A DNA stretch of 64,000 bases. Source: Prochilodus magdalenae (lineage: Eukaryota > Chordata > Actinopteri > Characiformes > Prochilodontidae). Position 1 is the first letter of the stretch; the number at the start of each line of letters is the position of its first letter. The notes beneath the pieces were generated by a model, which worked only from the letters and a program-made list of their open reading frames with translations, searched no databases and was not told where the DNA came from. The position numbers and the translations under genes were made by a program. This document shows, piece by piece, positions 21,770-34,099 of this stretch. The stretch lies in assembly GCA_024036415.1 (NCBI GenBank), contig JAMWET010007157.1, positions 650,501 to 714,500 on the forward strand, read 5' to 3'.

Positions 21770-24633
21770 CCAGTATTCCAAGATCATAATTATCTGAAAA
21801 ACCTTTCATCAAAAATATCAGAATATTTGACTTTCCTAAACTGGTATATATGCCTATGCATTTGAGGTTTAGAAGAAGTGGCATACGCAGTCCTAACCTT
21901 ATGAACTAATATACAAGGATATTTAATCTAACCGCATAGAAAAAGTTAGATTTAGACTAGTTTTGTTGTAGCATACAAGACAACAATGTACAAGTGACTT
22001 TCTCAGGGAATTTCACATAGCCATTATGGCCACTGCTGACAAGTGCGTCAGTGCATTCATCATACCTGTCCTAAAACATTAGGGAAATAGCATTTAGGCT
22101 GACTTGGTGTATGTTTGGATTTTTGGTAAGTTCAGTTTCTTGTTATAACACTTAGCAATACATTATTTAACTACAGCTTGTCCAATGCAGCACAGAATAA
22201 CCACAATGAGACATTGCCTGGAAATAGGATAGAATGAAAAGTCTGGGGGAAGATATGTGACTGAAACTCTCTTCCCTCCAATCTAGTGGCCTATATATTC
22301 ACACCTTCACTTGCCTTCTATTTCCCATAATGAAGTTCTCACAATCTCCAGCACCCATCTTCTCCCTGTTCCTACCATAGTTACGAGAGGGTCCGGCCTT
22401 CTAGCTACAAGCAGAAGCTGCACAGAATTGATGTTTGGACACAGAGTTAACAGAGTTAGCCAAAGATTCAGACAAACCTGAAATAAAATGATCTGAAAAA
22501 CATCAGTAGGTCCATTAAAACCACTGTGAGAACACAACTTCATACAAAGGGTTTAAAGAAAAGGATCTCAGTAAATAAATTGATGAAATTTGCTTCTAAG
22601 ACAATCATAATGTGTGAATTGTAATAGCTGTGTAATAATTTGAATAGAAAACCGGCAGGACTCAGCCTCCAACAAGTGTTCATAGGTGCGTCCCAGGTGG
22701 CTCCTTAAGCAGGTAATTGAGAATGTGAAAGCTTCCGGCCCAGTTATAATTCTATAAATTGCATAAAGATACCTTTCATTTATTATCCATTCCACATATT
22801 TGTATCCATCAGCTAAAGAACAGAATCCTACAAGCAAGCAATTAAGTTTCCTTCCACAATATAATTTTGCACTGAGCACACAAGTATAAATCAATGCGAT
22901 TAGGAAAGTGTTCCTACACTAACAAAATAAACTTATTCTGCAGAGACATTCTGCTGTATGAGGTAGTGGACATCATAAATCATCCACCTAATTTATCACC
23001 TGAAAACCAGCCAGCCAGAAGTCCAGTATAACTAACACAATGCTAAATCATGAATCGAAACTTTCTGTCCATTCAGATGGATGTTTCAAAGTAACAATAC
23101 TCCAGCATGTCACATATAAAATGGACAGAACCTACCAGGATTTATTGGGTTAGAATGGCTTTGGTGCTGGCAGCTTACAGGAGATGAATGTAGTGGCCAA
23201 TTGTTCCTGACAATGATGACAGCAAGTATCATCCATAAGGTCTAAGCAGTACTCTTAGGAGATTTGGTTGGTCAGTAGTAGTTATGATTCCTGCTGGTGA
23301 GGGGATTTTATTGCAGGAAAAGCTTGAATGTATGCATTGGAAGTGGAGGACTCTGGTAAAATAGTATCTCCTAGATTAAGAAAAGAATTAATAAAAATAA
23401 CTAACAAGAATACTGCAGTGGAATCAGCTGCCCTGCCTGAAGAATTTCAAGTTATTTTTTCTAATAGCAGGCATATAGTCTGGAATTGGAAAACAAAATA
23501 GAGGTTGATATAACTTTAGTTCGCTACCAGGTCATTCAGTCATAGGCATATCAGGTGTGGTCAAGTGGAGTGAGGAGCACAGGGCCAGATGCACAACACG
23601 AGAGATGTAAATAGTTGGGACTAATAGCTTAAAGTTGTGTTGGGTTGTGTGTTGCTTAGTGGGGTGGTGGTGTAGTTAATGACTACAGTCAGGTAGAGTT
23701 GTATGGCTATTGATGACCTGCCTGCTATCTCAGCTGTTTGGTAGCACTGGCTAATGGTTTCCACTGCTGCCGTGTTTAATAGAGCTTCTGTCTAAATCAG
23801 TATTTTTTCTTCTTTTATCTTTTTGCTTTATGCCAACGCCTTGTATGGCTTAACTCTACTGCTTTTTTTCCTCGGCAGATGTAGTACCACCAGCTATACG
23901 CAGCTTGTCATCATAGCAGTGCCGCTGTGAAAGATACCATTTTTGTTCAGCAAGACAAAATATAGGACAGTTTGGGAGAAACTACTTTAGACTTCAGAAG
24001 ACGAGACAATTCTAATTGTTTAAGGACAAAGCAACAGTTGTTAACCAATCAGTAATCAGTAGTTTACCTTACCTTTTGGTATCTGCTCAGCCCACTTGTC
24101 ATTTTGATAGAAATGATATAAGGCTTGCCTAATGGAAAAACAAAAAAAGGCAGAGGAGAGTTTAGTCAAGTTGAGAAAGTACCACCGTACCAAAGTGACC
24201 TGTGTGAGACAGGCCTGATAGTAACCAGTAAACTGGTTATATACAACCTTAAGCAAAGGTAATGAATCTTTAACATCTTTTTCATTGAGCCAGATACTGA
24301 GACACACAACTTTTTGTTAGTGGTTTGGCTGATCTTAGTACCAGTATTCTCCACAATGACTGTGGTGTGGTTTTCTTCTAATTCATTCAGCGCTGCAGTG
24401 CCTCTTCACTTTAACTTTACAGCTGTTTACTTAATATAACATCTGGTTTTAAATCTATCACCAGTGAACTCCCATAGTTCCACTCTGTAAAATACAAAAT
24501 ACTCCTCACAACCACACGGCTAAAGTCAGCTTTTTATTTGCCAGCTTCCCCATCCCACCTTAAATAGTGCGACAGATACATTCTGGTGCCTGCAGCACTA
24601 CACTCCAAGTGTTGTATTTTGTGTTTTACACAG
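21770..24633. other. No gene recognised
   Basis: AT-rich filler. Short open frames (for example 22307-22543 and 22568-22894 on the minus strand) have no motif. The interval 23560-23720 is G/T-rich but not clearly repetitive. Confidence 0.45.
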
Positions 24634-24699
24634 TGGATGGATGGATGGATGGATGGATGGATGGATGGATGGATGGATGGATGGATGGATGGATGGATG
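24634..24699 (+). repeat. (GGAT)n microsatellite
   Basis: About 16 uninterrupted tetranucleotide units, followed by imperfect units to about 24712. It joins directly onto a retroelement-type tail (next entry), which suggests that the array grew from the element's 3' repeat. Confidence 0.95.
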
Positions 24700-25025
24700 C
24701 ATGGATAGATATTTTATTGATCCCAGAGGGAAATTCAAGGCATCCAGTAGCAGATATACAAAGTACACAGAAGTAACAGAGAAGCACAAGATACAGTTAT
24801 ACAGATAAAGACAAAGATACAATATAAAGTATGAAAGTATAAAAATAGAGTTCTTAGTGTCTGTGTAATAGAGGTAGTGGTATACCATTTGCTGTGCAAA
24901 TTAAGAAGATGACTGATGTCAGCTATATAGACAGTGCAATTGAGAAGATGGCTGGTGTCAGCCATATAGACAGTGCAAGGATCTGTGGCTGTGCACTGGT
25001 ACAGACGTAAAACAACGGCTACAAG
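24700..25025 (-). mobile_element. Non-LTR retroelement 3' tail
   Basis: Read on the minus strand, the segment ends '...gaatttccctctgggatcaa' then 'taaaatatctatcc' and runs into (ATCC)n. In my memory this is the typical 3' end of a fish non-LTR retroelement, whose tails end in short tandem repeats. No reverse transcriptase is present, so the insertion is 5'-truncated. A 39-bp unit ('gaagatgactgatgtcagct' type) is tandemly duplicated at 24899-24977. I do not assign a family name. Confidence 0.55.
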
Positions 25026-27187
25026 AAACACAATTAAAACAGGAAGTTGCTTTCCTAACTGCAGTTTCTGCCCCTATTGCCTTTATTTTTGCCTCTATTT
25101 TTAAAAGTAAAACTGGTTAAAAGGAAGCTGCCTTCTCGACCTCAATTTTTGCCCCATTTTTTTATTTCGTCAATTTCTGCATTTTTCTGTAAAGATGCAA
25201 ACCACAGGCACTTTGAGAGTTTGTGATAAAGCTCCCTACGTAAAAAAATCACTACCTGCCCTCCAACTGCAGTTTGCTCTATAACAACACAGTGATGCGT
25301 ACAACCTATTAGATTTGGCCAGTACATCTTTTATACTTGTGATTTGGACTGGCTGGTGTAATTTCCCTATGTTTTAGCTGTTTAAATTAAATTGAAGTAG
25401 ACTTAAACTCTAAACTCATTTTAAAATGTGGAAAGGACATTTTGTCCCCATCCCCCAGTGGAAACTACACATGTCCTCGGATTACAATACCAAGGGACTG
25501 GTTAACTACACATGTGTATCTCTATAAAAGTAGCATGTCCCACTCCTCTACTGGCATTAGGAACGTTTCTAGTGAACTAACACAGTTTGATTTGTTTGCC
25601 CGTTCATCCATCACTTTAAATATGGCTTCATTACAGGCTAGTGTGGTCCTGGCAGCAAATATTACTTATGGGTAGTTCCACTGACCACTGCAATGTCATG
25701 CTTATGTCTGTACTAATCTCTGCTATGGCTAAATTGCTTAGACCATAATGGACGGTGCCATTCCTTAGTGTGTACACAAGTGCTTTTGTTGAGATTAAAA
25801 AACGACGGGGGTCTGCTATGGGATGCAAGTTGAATTGCATCACCATAAGGGGATGCTAATGTAATGCTAATTTGACCTCGATCTGAATGCAAACCCTCAA
25901 GCTAGCTGCAATTTACCCCAGAGAACACTGACTTTGGGGTATGATATAGTTGTAGCTAATCTCAGAGAATGCATGTTCAACTATGATTGACTGTGCTCTT
26001 TTACCTCCATTCTCCCTTCACAGAAAGCCTTGGAGCAGATAGACATCAGAAAATGTTGTTTTAGGTCATGGCACAAACTGATATGCAAACCCATCTAAGG
26101 TATCAACCGACTGCATGCTAATTGAATGCTCCAAACCACGACTGTGTAATTCAGCCCCAGAGGTTACATTATTGCACCGTTTTCAGTTTTGTCTGTTCCA
26201 AAATATCTGTTTAAGTGACCTTAATAATCTTAATAATTAGATGAACTAATGAAATGCTACTCCATGAACAGAATAAATTAGTGCTTTTAATGACATCCAT
26301 TTTTTAAACATGAAATCACAGATTAGGTTTGCTCCAGTACATGAACAAAAAAAAATATTACACACTATCATAATAATTATATAAAGCTGTTAGACCATCA
26401 AAACTGCCACCGTATGATACGGTTTATGCTTTTATGTCTAAGAGATAATCAAGAAAATCAAGCTTAACTTTTTTCAGATCAGAAGAAGGGTTCCCTGTTT
26501 TTGTGTAGATTCATTGTTATATGTATGAGCATAAAGTCTTTACTAAATCCTTAGTTAACACTAGTTAGTTTTAAACTATCCTTTTACTACATCTGACTGC
26601 ACCACAAATCTATATGTCGTGTCTAGTAACAACTAATAATGCTCACACTACAACTGGGATAAACTTTATAGAAATAGAATAACATAATCAGAAATGATGT
26701 TGCAGTAATTTCTAAATGCTTTGAATAGAATTGTGTGTTTTATATTTATGTCAGGTTATGTCTGCCATAGTATTATGCCTTATGGAACATACAAAAGACA
26801 AACTTATTATTATTATTGTTTTTATTTGTACATTATAGAACACACTGGTCAAGAAAATTTATATGAGGAAAGTATGATTTGGATCAGTTTAGTGAAGGAC
26901 CACAATTCCCTACTGGATTTAAAATTAAACAATGTTTACAATCACTAATCAATGCAAGCATGACAAGTATCAAAAAGTTACAGATACCATTAGTGCTGTG
27001 AGTTGAACTTGGGGCCTCAGGGTGTAAAAAAAATAGGCCTCTATCCCAGGTCCAAAACCGTTCCAACTGGAGTTGGTCCCAGACCTGACACTAGGCCCTA
27101 CTCTACCTTCATAGGAAGGACTCACTTGTAGTGATATTGGGGGATTGGGGAGTTCAGAGCAATTCACAAAGCCCACCACCTTCTCAG
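25026..27187. other. No gene recognised
   Basis: Mostly AT-rich. The interval 25800-26170 has mixed composition with POU- and homeodomain-like words ('gatatgcaaac', 'gcatgctaattgaatgc') and might contain a regulatory element, but the case is too weak to call separately. Nothing coding seen. Confidence 0.4.
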
Positions 27188-27195
27188 ATTCTCAG

Positions 27196-27339
27196 ACAGC
27201 TAGCCAGCAACAGAATGACAGCATGCAAATGCAACAAGAAAGCCGATCACTACCACAGACAGGCAGCATGCTAGTGCAGCAACTTTCCGGCAACCTGACC
27301 CCATCTAGACACTGCTTCCCATACATGCAGTTACCACCA
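27196..27339 (+). CDS. Candidate glutamine-rich exon, 48 codons (weak)
   Basis: An acceptor-like 'ccttctcagattctcag' ends at 27195 and a donor-like CCA|GTAAGG follows at 27340. Between them lie 144 bp without a stop, phase 0 on both sides. The peptide is rich in Gln, Ser and Met (ASQQQNDSMQMQQESRSLPQ, then GSMLVQQLSGNLTPS), as in activation regions of transcription factors. The frame is also open upstream to an ATG at 27145, so it could equally be a chance frame. The pyrimidine tract is short, and I do not recognise the sequence. Confidence 0.2.
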
Positions 27340-27344
27340 GTAAG

Positions 27345-28735
27345 GAGATCTTAAAAACAAGGCAAGTCAATGACATTAAGACTTTGAGATACAAAGTGTA
27401 CAAGGATGAACTGGTTATAATTTAGCATGGGGCCATACATATATATATATAAATTAAAGGGGAAGGGAATTGAGCTATTGTGCTTGGAACCGAGCCATTT
27501 GATAACACAGTTGATAGCTTTTAGTACACAGTCACAGACCATCTGTGTGTTGATTAAGTAGTACTGTTTTCTGTTCGCAAATGCATTCACGTAGTCATTT
27601 ATGTACTGACATAGAGAAAGTGTGACCTTATGAATGGTTTGGCAAAGATTGTTTTGATGTGGTGAACTGTGTCCCCTACAACATCTTGCCCTGATCCTGT
27701 TGCAAAACAATGAAGCGTGATACACACTTTCCAACTTAGGGCTAGAGCTCTGTTTAATGCTGGCTGGTGCTCCAAGTCAGAAGAGGGTAGAGCAGTTATT
27801 AATATCATCTGGCCCGAAGCAAAGCTAAGCATAGATATCCACATTATCATAGTTTTCTAAAGGATGCAGCCTGTCTTTTAACACCAGGAGGCAAAAATAA
27901 TTCCTGTCACCACACTGGAATCGCTCCAGACGCTGGTCATATCACAACTCACACTACTTAGGGGTAGGTGTATATATTTTGTAGCTACTACCTCCTATGT
28001 ACATATTAGTTTGTATGGTGCATCATGTTTTGATTTAGTAATGCATAAACCTGCACCTAATCCTGATATTATGTTATTTTTTATACTCTGTATTACTATC
28101 TTTATTTCCATGGCTCAGCTCCTCCTGATGGCAGCTGTGTTTTATTGTTTTTATCTAACAGTGCGGAGTTTATGGAAGATTCTTGCTTTCAATAGTCTTA
28201 ACCTAAAGAAAATGCGTCTGAACCTTTAACTACTGCCCTCTACATTAAAAGCATCAACTTTTCTAAAACCTCATCTTCTATATAGGTATAACGGTTCAAA
28301 GAATTTCATAGTGAAAGAGAGAAGGCAACCAGTGTTTCAGACAGCTCAAAAGTGGAAACAGGTCAAATTGACACATAACATAATAAAGGGTTATTAACTC
28401 ATACATGACAACTAGCCTGCTTTGAACCTATGCACAGCTGGTGCAAACGGGCACAGCTGTTTCTGTCCATCCTTCCACTGTGAATCAACACTATGGGTCT
28501 GAAAGCAGGGGTAGCTACTATTACTGTCAGAAGAAAAACAGAGAGAAAAAATGCAAATCAAAGCTGATGGGGTTCTCAGAATATGAAACGCTGGAGATCG
28601 AACATTGGACATGCTTACATGGATCACTTAAAAAATTATTTTCATTTATAAAACTAGTTAAAGAATGGAAGCTGTAGGAAACACAGTAGGAAAAGGAATG
28701 ATGAAAATTCCTTGATGATAAAAAATAAATATTTA
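27345..28735. other. No gene recognised
   Basis: Contains a short (AT)n stretch at about 27437-27452. The open frames on both strands are unremarkable. Confidence 0.45.
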
Positions 28736-28737
28736 AA

Positions 28738-28975
28738 CTCCAGCAACACTGCTCTGTCTGACCCACATGCAAGACTCACTAACATAACACCACCACAGCA
28801 GTGTTAATGCAGTGCTGATATGCTGATATTGATTGATTCACAAAAAGTATCTAATATTTGGTGGTCCTGTCGTGACCCTGGCCACTTAATCAAGGGGTAT
28901 AAGGGGTTTAGCAAAGTATGAAGCAAGACAGATGGACCACAAAATGCTCCTATATGGTAACTGGAGATAAAAAAA
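28738..28975 (+). mobile_element. Foldback MITE-like element, copy 3 (degraded)
   Basis: Retains 'ccagcaacactgctctgtct' (complement of the 'cagcagtgctgctgg' core), 'acaccaccac', 'gtgctgatat', 'tttggtggtcctgt' and 'agacagatggaccacaaaat' with 'ctatatggtaactggag'. The order fits the family copies at 5.7, 11.4 and 56.5 kb, but this one is heavily diverged and internally deleted. Confidence 0.5.
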
Positions 28976-30439
28976 AATGGACCATAAGTGTAAATACAAG
29001 ACGGTGTACTGATAAATGTATTTATATAATATACATACACACATATAAACACACATACACTGGTACTGTATATGAGGGCACAGCAGGGCTTCTTCTGACA
29101 CAACTGTAAAATTTGTGTAGAATATGATGTGGAAAACAAGGTTTTAAGTAAATACTGTTTTGCTTACAGATGTACAATGTTCATTCACATTACTCAATAA
29201 ACACACACAACTTACCCACAGCACAGTATACCACACAAATACACCCTTATAATGTTCACACAGTTGGGATTCTAGCAGGGTAGTCCATGCTACTCCACAC
29301 ATACATATATCTTAGCCCTGCATGATGCAGTTTGCTATCTAATAGTTTTAAGATCTTCACTACTATAGCTAAAGGTATAAAAGTGAGGAAAAGCCTTCTG
29401 ACTGGTAATGTATGTAGTTTCAAATGCCATGATCACCTAATTCATGCAGGCTTGGCTGTGACTTGTTATATGAGTACCAAATTAGGCTTTGGTGGGAAAA
29501 GAACATTTGTGGGACCTATACATTCCACTGAAGGCAGAGTTTACTTTGAACCTGATATGTTCAGAGGGGACAATAACATTCCCCTGTGGTTAATTTCCAT
29601 GCAAACACAAAGAAGGTCATTTATCAGTATCATGGTCTCCAGCTCTGTTGACGTCATTGCAGCTATGCTCTGTGGTGAGAACAGGATGCACAAAGTGACG
29701 TATGCTTGCGGTTGAACACCAACATGTAAATGTTTGTATTTCTGTTATCCGAATTGATTAGAGAGACCCTTGCGTCACAACAAACATATCTTGTAATGAT
29801 GACAGATCACAGCCATGCAATAGTTGTGACAGTTTAGGGATTTTGTTTTGAAAATAGAAATTATTGTTAGTCTTGATCATTGTGTATCTTTGCACAGTCA
29901 TGTGCTTGTACATGTCTGTGTGTTCAATAATAAACAGCTTATTGACTATCCGACTGTCAGTGAAGGATACCCTGCAGGGCCAATGTAGGCAGTATAATTA
30001 TCATTCCAACCTCCCATATTGATTTTGCTGAATTATATGTATTTAATACCCAGTGAGGAAAGAGTCTGCAATTCCTTTAGTTCATTGCTGACTTAGTTAT
30101 ACTGTCAGTGGATGTCCACAGACCCTTTGAAAATACATTTTAAATGAAGTGCTCGGTTGTTTCAGTTGATGTTCATACTGAGAGCAAACTTGTGTGATTC
30201 AACTATAGTAAGATGTGCCAGAAAAGTCATTACCATACTTTCTTATAAATTTAGCACTAGTTTGTTTAACCCATATAACGTCAGTGGTGTCTATCATAGA
30301 GAGTAACTTGCATTGTGCAGTCACTAACGAGAAAAGTGCATTTCCTGGAGAAGCAGAGTTATTGAGCAAACAAAGCAATTACAGATTTGTTAAGTGTTTT
30401 TTTCTGGATTCCTACATGGTTACTAAAATGTTCATTTTA
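28976..30439. other. No gene recognised
   Basis: A short CA-rich patch at about 29030-29060. The 127-codon plus-strand frame at 29332-29715 has no domain, signal peptide or splice context that I recognise. Confidence 0.45.
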
Positions 30440-30890
30440 GGACACCGCAGGTCATTGCTAAGGTGTTGCTCAGTGCTTGATGTGGTATCTAATGTGGTTG
30501 CTAAGGTATTGCTAGGCAGTTTTCATGGTATCCAAGGTGGATGCTAGGGTGTAGCTAGGACATTGCTAGAGTGTTGCTATTGTGTTACTGGGCAGTTGCT
30601 ATTGTATTCCTTTGTAGTTGCTGGGGTGTTGCAAAGTGGTTGCAATGGTATCCCAGGTGGTTGCCAAAATGTTACTAAAGTGATTGCTAGGGAGTTGCTG
30701 AGCAGTTGGTTGCTAGGGTGTTGCAAAGTGGTTACTCTGGTATCTAAGGTCCTTGCTAAAGTGTTCCTAGGCAGTTGCTACGGTATCCAAGGTGGTTGCC
30801 AGTGTGTTGCTAGAATGTTACCATGCTTTACAGGCTGTATACTGAGTGTTTGCAAGGGGATTGGCAAGTGGTTGCTGGGACTAAAAATTA
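30440..30890 (+). repeat. GTTGCTA-rich minisatellite
   Basis: Degenerate tandem array built from 'ggttgctagggtgttgctag' and 'gcagttgctatggtatcca'-like modules, with irregular spacing. The words 'gttgct' and 'ggtatcc' recur throughout. I recall this type of array as common in fish genomes. The plus-strand frame over 30215-30547 and 30563-30907 simply reads through it. Confidence 0.75.
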
Positions 30891-30918
30891 AGTCTAAGGG
30901 AAAATGAACAACATATGT

Positions 30919-30949
30919 GAGTGTGGGTCTGTATGGCTGGGGATTAGAG
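30919..30949 (+). repeat. Stray unit resembling the 39-bp minisatellite
   Basis: 'gagtgtgggtctgtatggct' then 'ggggattagag' matches the unit of the array near 10.5 kb ('gagtgtgggtcagtatggct' then 'gtggattagac') with few differences, about 20 kb away. This points to a dispersed element from which the array grew. Confidence 0.5.
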
Positions 30950-31779
30950 TTTGAGGATCTGTACTTAGTGAGGAAATGCAGTTTGGTGGAAACAAAGAAG
31001 CTTAAAATGAATACGACTCTATAAGAGGAGCGGGGGACGAAGGGAAAATGTAAAACAGAGTCTGGGTCAAATCAACATTGTCAACCAAGCAGAAAAACAG
31101 TACATGGGAACAGTTTAGAAAGTATACAAGTACACTATTCCCAAATAGACCAAACATTCCATAATTGGCATAGACATCTCAAAAACTGTGGGACTGTATA
31201 GCAGACAAAAACATGCATACCAATAGGAAAAAGAAGAAGAAAATGTTATATGCTATCAAATAATACATTAGGTAAAAATAGTGCTGCAGAATGCAAAATC
31301 ACCAATTATAACTGTGAACATGCTGATTAGCTGTCCAGAGCACCAAAAAAGTATACATCCTGCGCTTGATGTTAAAAATGAGTTATATATATGATATGAA
31401 ATCCAGTAGAGACACAAATCTTACACATCAGCTGACACATGAATATGTAAATCACTTCTAATCATAATACACATAAGATGCAGTCCCCAGAACAGAAGGT
31501 ACTAATTTAATATTAGTATCTATAGGGATTAAGGTGTGCTGTAACTTACAGTCACGATCAATAGTATAAACATCTTCACATCGAGTAAATATAAACATCA
31601 CATGGTCATATAAACATTACATGCTGCAGTACATTTTTGCATTACATTATCCTGACCCACTTTGAGTTCTATTTGTTTTAAATAGTATCATTTCGGACAG
31701 AACCTTTTGGAACAGTGAAGCAGATGAGAATGCATGATATAAGTGCAGGTCCGAGGTTTTAGTGTAGTTCACAACAGCA
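30950..31779. other. AT-rich sequence, no gene recognised
   Basis: No coding or repeat signal that I can support. Confidence 0.5.
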
Positions 31780-32110
31780 CGGAAAGTAAGAAAGACTAAG
31801 AAAGAACACAAGATAGTTTAACTGAGAGCAAACAAATGACGAGGGACAGCAAGAAGGACCAATATCCAACAAGGATCAAAAAACCAAGACAGAAAACAAC
31901 AACAACAGGCAAACGCAAGCCAAACAAACCAGGTTATAAAAACCCTCTGGACTAACACCAAACACTAGGAAGTAATGAGAGGGCGGAGCTACAGACTATA
32001 CACAGGTGAGACAGATAATAAGGATACGGGACAGGGGAGGAGACAAGTAAAGGAAAAAACAACCACAAAAGCATGTGGTTAGACACACATGGGAAGGGGA
32101 ACAAACAGAG
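31780..32110 (+). repeat. A-rich interspersed repeat, copy 1
   Basis: A/C-rich sequence with 'caggcaaacgcaagccaaac' and 'gagagggcggagctac'. The second word recurs as 'gagagggcagggctac' near 44166, and the general texture recurs at 51880-52265. Similar A-rich segments occur at the ends of several fish transposable elements; class not assigned. Confidence 0.4.
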
Positions 32111-33179
32111 TACACTTTTCTTAGTCATACTAAAGGCACTCAAGCAGCTGTGTTGACAACCCCAAAACTGGGCCTGACTGAATCCAACACCGCATCTATG
32201 TATGCATCTATGGAGCTGATTCCTGTCTGTGCATCCTATGCTTTACCAAGAAGAGCTGTTTGGAAAGTCTCATAACCCTACTATCCTAACCTCTCTAAAA
32301 ATGACCAAACTCAGACTAAGACTATCTGCCAAGTGCTGGTAATGTATGACATAACATTGTTAGAGAGTGAGAGAGCTATATTCCTGGATGGAACATGCAG
32401 CCACTGTTTTAAGAGTTAACGTCACCCTAATTGTGGCAAGATGCACAAAATTAAAACTTCAATTAAACACCATCATTTATTGTAATTATTTGACCGCCCT
32501 TGTATTTACCCAACTGTAATAATGCAAAACTGAAAGCGAATGAAATATAACTTGCATGGCAGATTTCTATCTGTGTTGTAGTTACACTGCAGTATCACTG
32601 CCATCCAAACCTCCAGCATGCTGTTCTGCAAATCTCTCTCTCTGTATATAAATATATATGAAAGATTGGGGAACATCTGGTGTTACTGCCATGACTTCTC
32701 GCTCCAGTAAGAAGAACATTGTGTAAAGACGAGGTGACCTTGTCTGCTTAACACAAAAGGATCTTATGATAAAGGGGGAGGTAGAGTAAAGAATTATGGC
32801 TTCTAATTATAACTGAGGTAGGTCAGTTATAATTATGCGAATAGTGGTTTGCATGAGCCAAGCTTGTTAAAGGAACTATTGACTATTAAAACCTAAATTT
32901 ACTATTAAATATCTTCTTAAGATCTCAGTTTCAGTCAATAAACATTACACAATATTATATACTCCATGCAGTGCCACCTCCAAATATCAGTTATAATAAT
33001 AAAAAATAATAATAATAAAAAATAATGCGGTGAATGGACTGTTAAACCCATTAGGGAAAAACAAATGTGTAGCACTGTTAGCATGATGCTAACACAACAC
33101 TGTAAATCAGATATAACATGACTGTTATACACTGTTATGATATTTTAATTATGGAATTTTATTATTAATTAATGTTCAG
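32111..33179. other. No gene recognised
   Basis: AT-rich. It contains a perfect short inverted repeat (separate entry) and an (AAT)n-like patch at about 32995-33025. Confidence 0.45.
32804..32835. repeat. Perfect 13-bp inverted repeat
   Basis: 'taattataactga' at 32804-32816 and its exact complement 'tcagttataatta' at 32823-32835, with a 6-base loop. AT-rich stem; probably a remnant of an element end or chance. Confidence 0.85.
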
Positions 33180-33440
33180 CCACTATTTGCTGAATGCCTT
33201 CCTTGGCACAATTCTGAGGGGAATTTTCTGTAGTCTGGTATTTTTGCCACTGCTGGTAGACCAATATGACCATGCGTTTTCATTCACCTGCAAATTCAGC
33301 TTCCTTCACACCATGGTCTTGGGTACACCCAAATGCAATCAGTCCTTTTTGCCACTCATTAACATCAGCTTGTGTCACATTGTCCACGCATCAAATGAGA
33401 CAATCACAGCACCATACCACCTCTTCTTAAGCTATAATCC
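33180..33440 (-). pseudogene. Possible Tc1-like helix-turn-helix remnant
   Basis: On the minus strand a stretch reads EWQKGLIAFGCTQDHGVKEA, then EFAGE, stop, and VYQQWQKYQTTEN. This loosely follows the spacing of Tc1 DNA-binding helices ('..QKG.IVF...GHS..EI......VYQ.WQ'). It is very degenerate and has an internal stop. The 134-codon plus-strand frame on the opposite strand would then be a shadow. Low confidence. Confidence 0.25.
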
Positions 33441-34099
33441 CGTCACACACCATACAGGTATTTATGGCCTGATTATTAAAGTGCAGCGCCATCAGCAGGA
33501 GCCTGAAGCTAATATGACCTTCATTTTAAGTAGCACACTTATTTTTTTTGTCCAGCGTACACTTTTATACTGGTGACAGCTGAATTGCTATTCAGACATG
33601 TGATAAAGCTTAATAACAACAGATGCAATTACGTTAATACAATATTAAATTAATAAGACACAGGTAAAACTAAAAGATAAATTATTCAGTGTACACATAG
33701 CATTTTCTTTTTTCGATTTAAGGCAAAATTAAATAAACTACAAAAGTATGGACTAACTCTCCTTAAAAATCCGAAATTGCAAAAGCGAAAGCATAATAAA
33801 TAAACAATGCCCCCTCAATATTTACAGACAGTGTAAGCAGAAGGCCAGATCTGCAAATCTAAGTTCTCATACTGGAACATAAACAGGCAGACGCTCTGTG
33901 AAATAAGCAAGTGCCAAGTCATATAGACCTTTATAAACTAGTACAAGAACTTGCTAATACCAAGTAGCAGAATATGGTCATTTTCCAACTCTGTGGATGT
34001 GAAACACAGTCTTGACTGCAGACTCTCAGCAGAAACAGATACAAAAGGTCACAGAATAACTGAATAATAATCGCATCCATATTTTATGGTGACTGGTGA
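33441..34099. other. No gene recognised
   Basis: AT-rich. The words 'catatagacctttataaact' and 'agtacaagaacttg' near 33920 may derive from a LINE 3' region, but I cannot show it. Confidence 0.4.

Noticed and set aside
29332..29715. A 127-codon plus-strand frame
   Set aside because: No recognisable domain, no paired splice sites and no compositional change from its surroundings.
33172..33576. A 134-codon plus-strand frame resembling a membrane protein
   Set aside because: Hydrophobicity comes from T-rich sequence, and the opposite strand shows a possible transposase helix, so this is more likely a shadow of a dead element.
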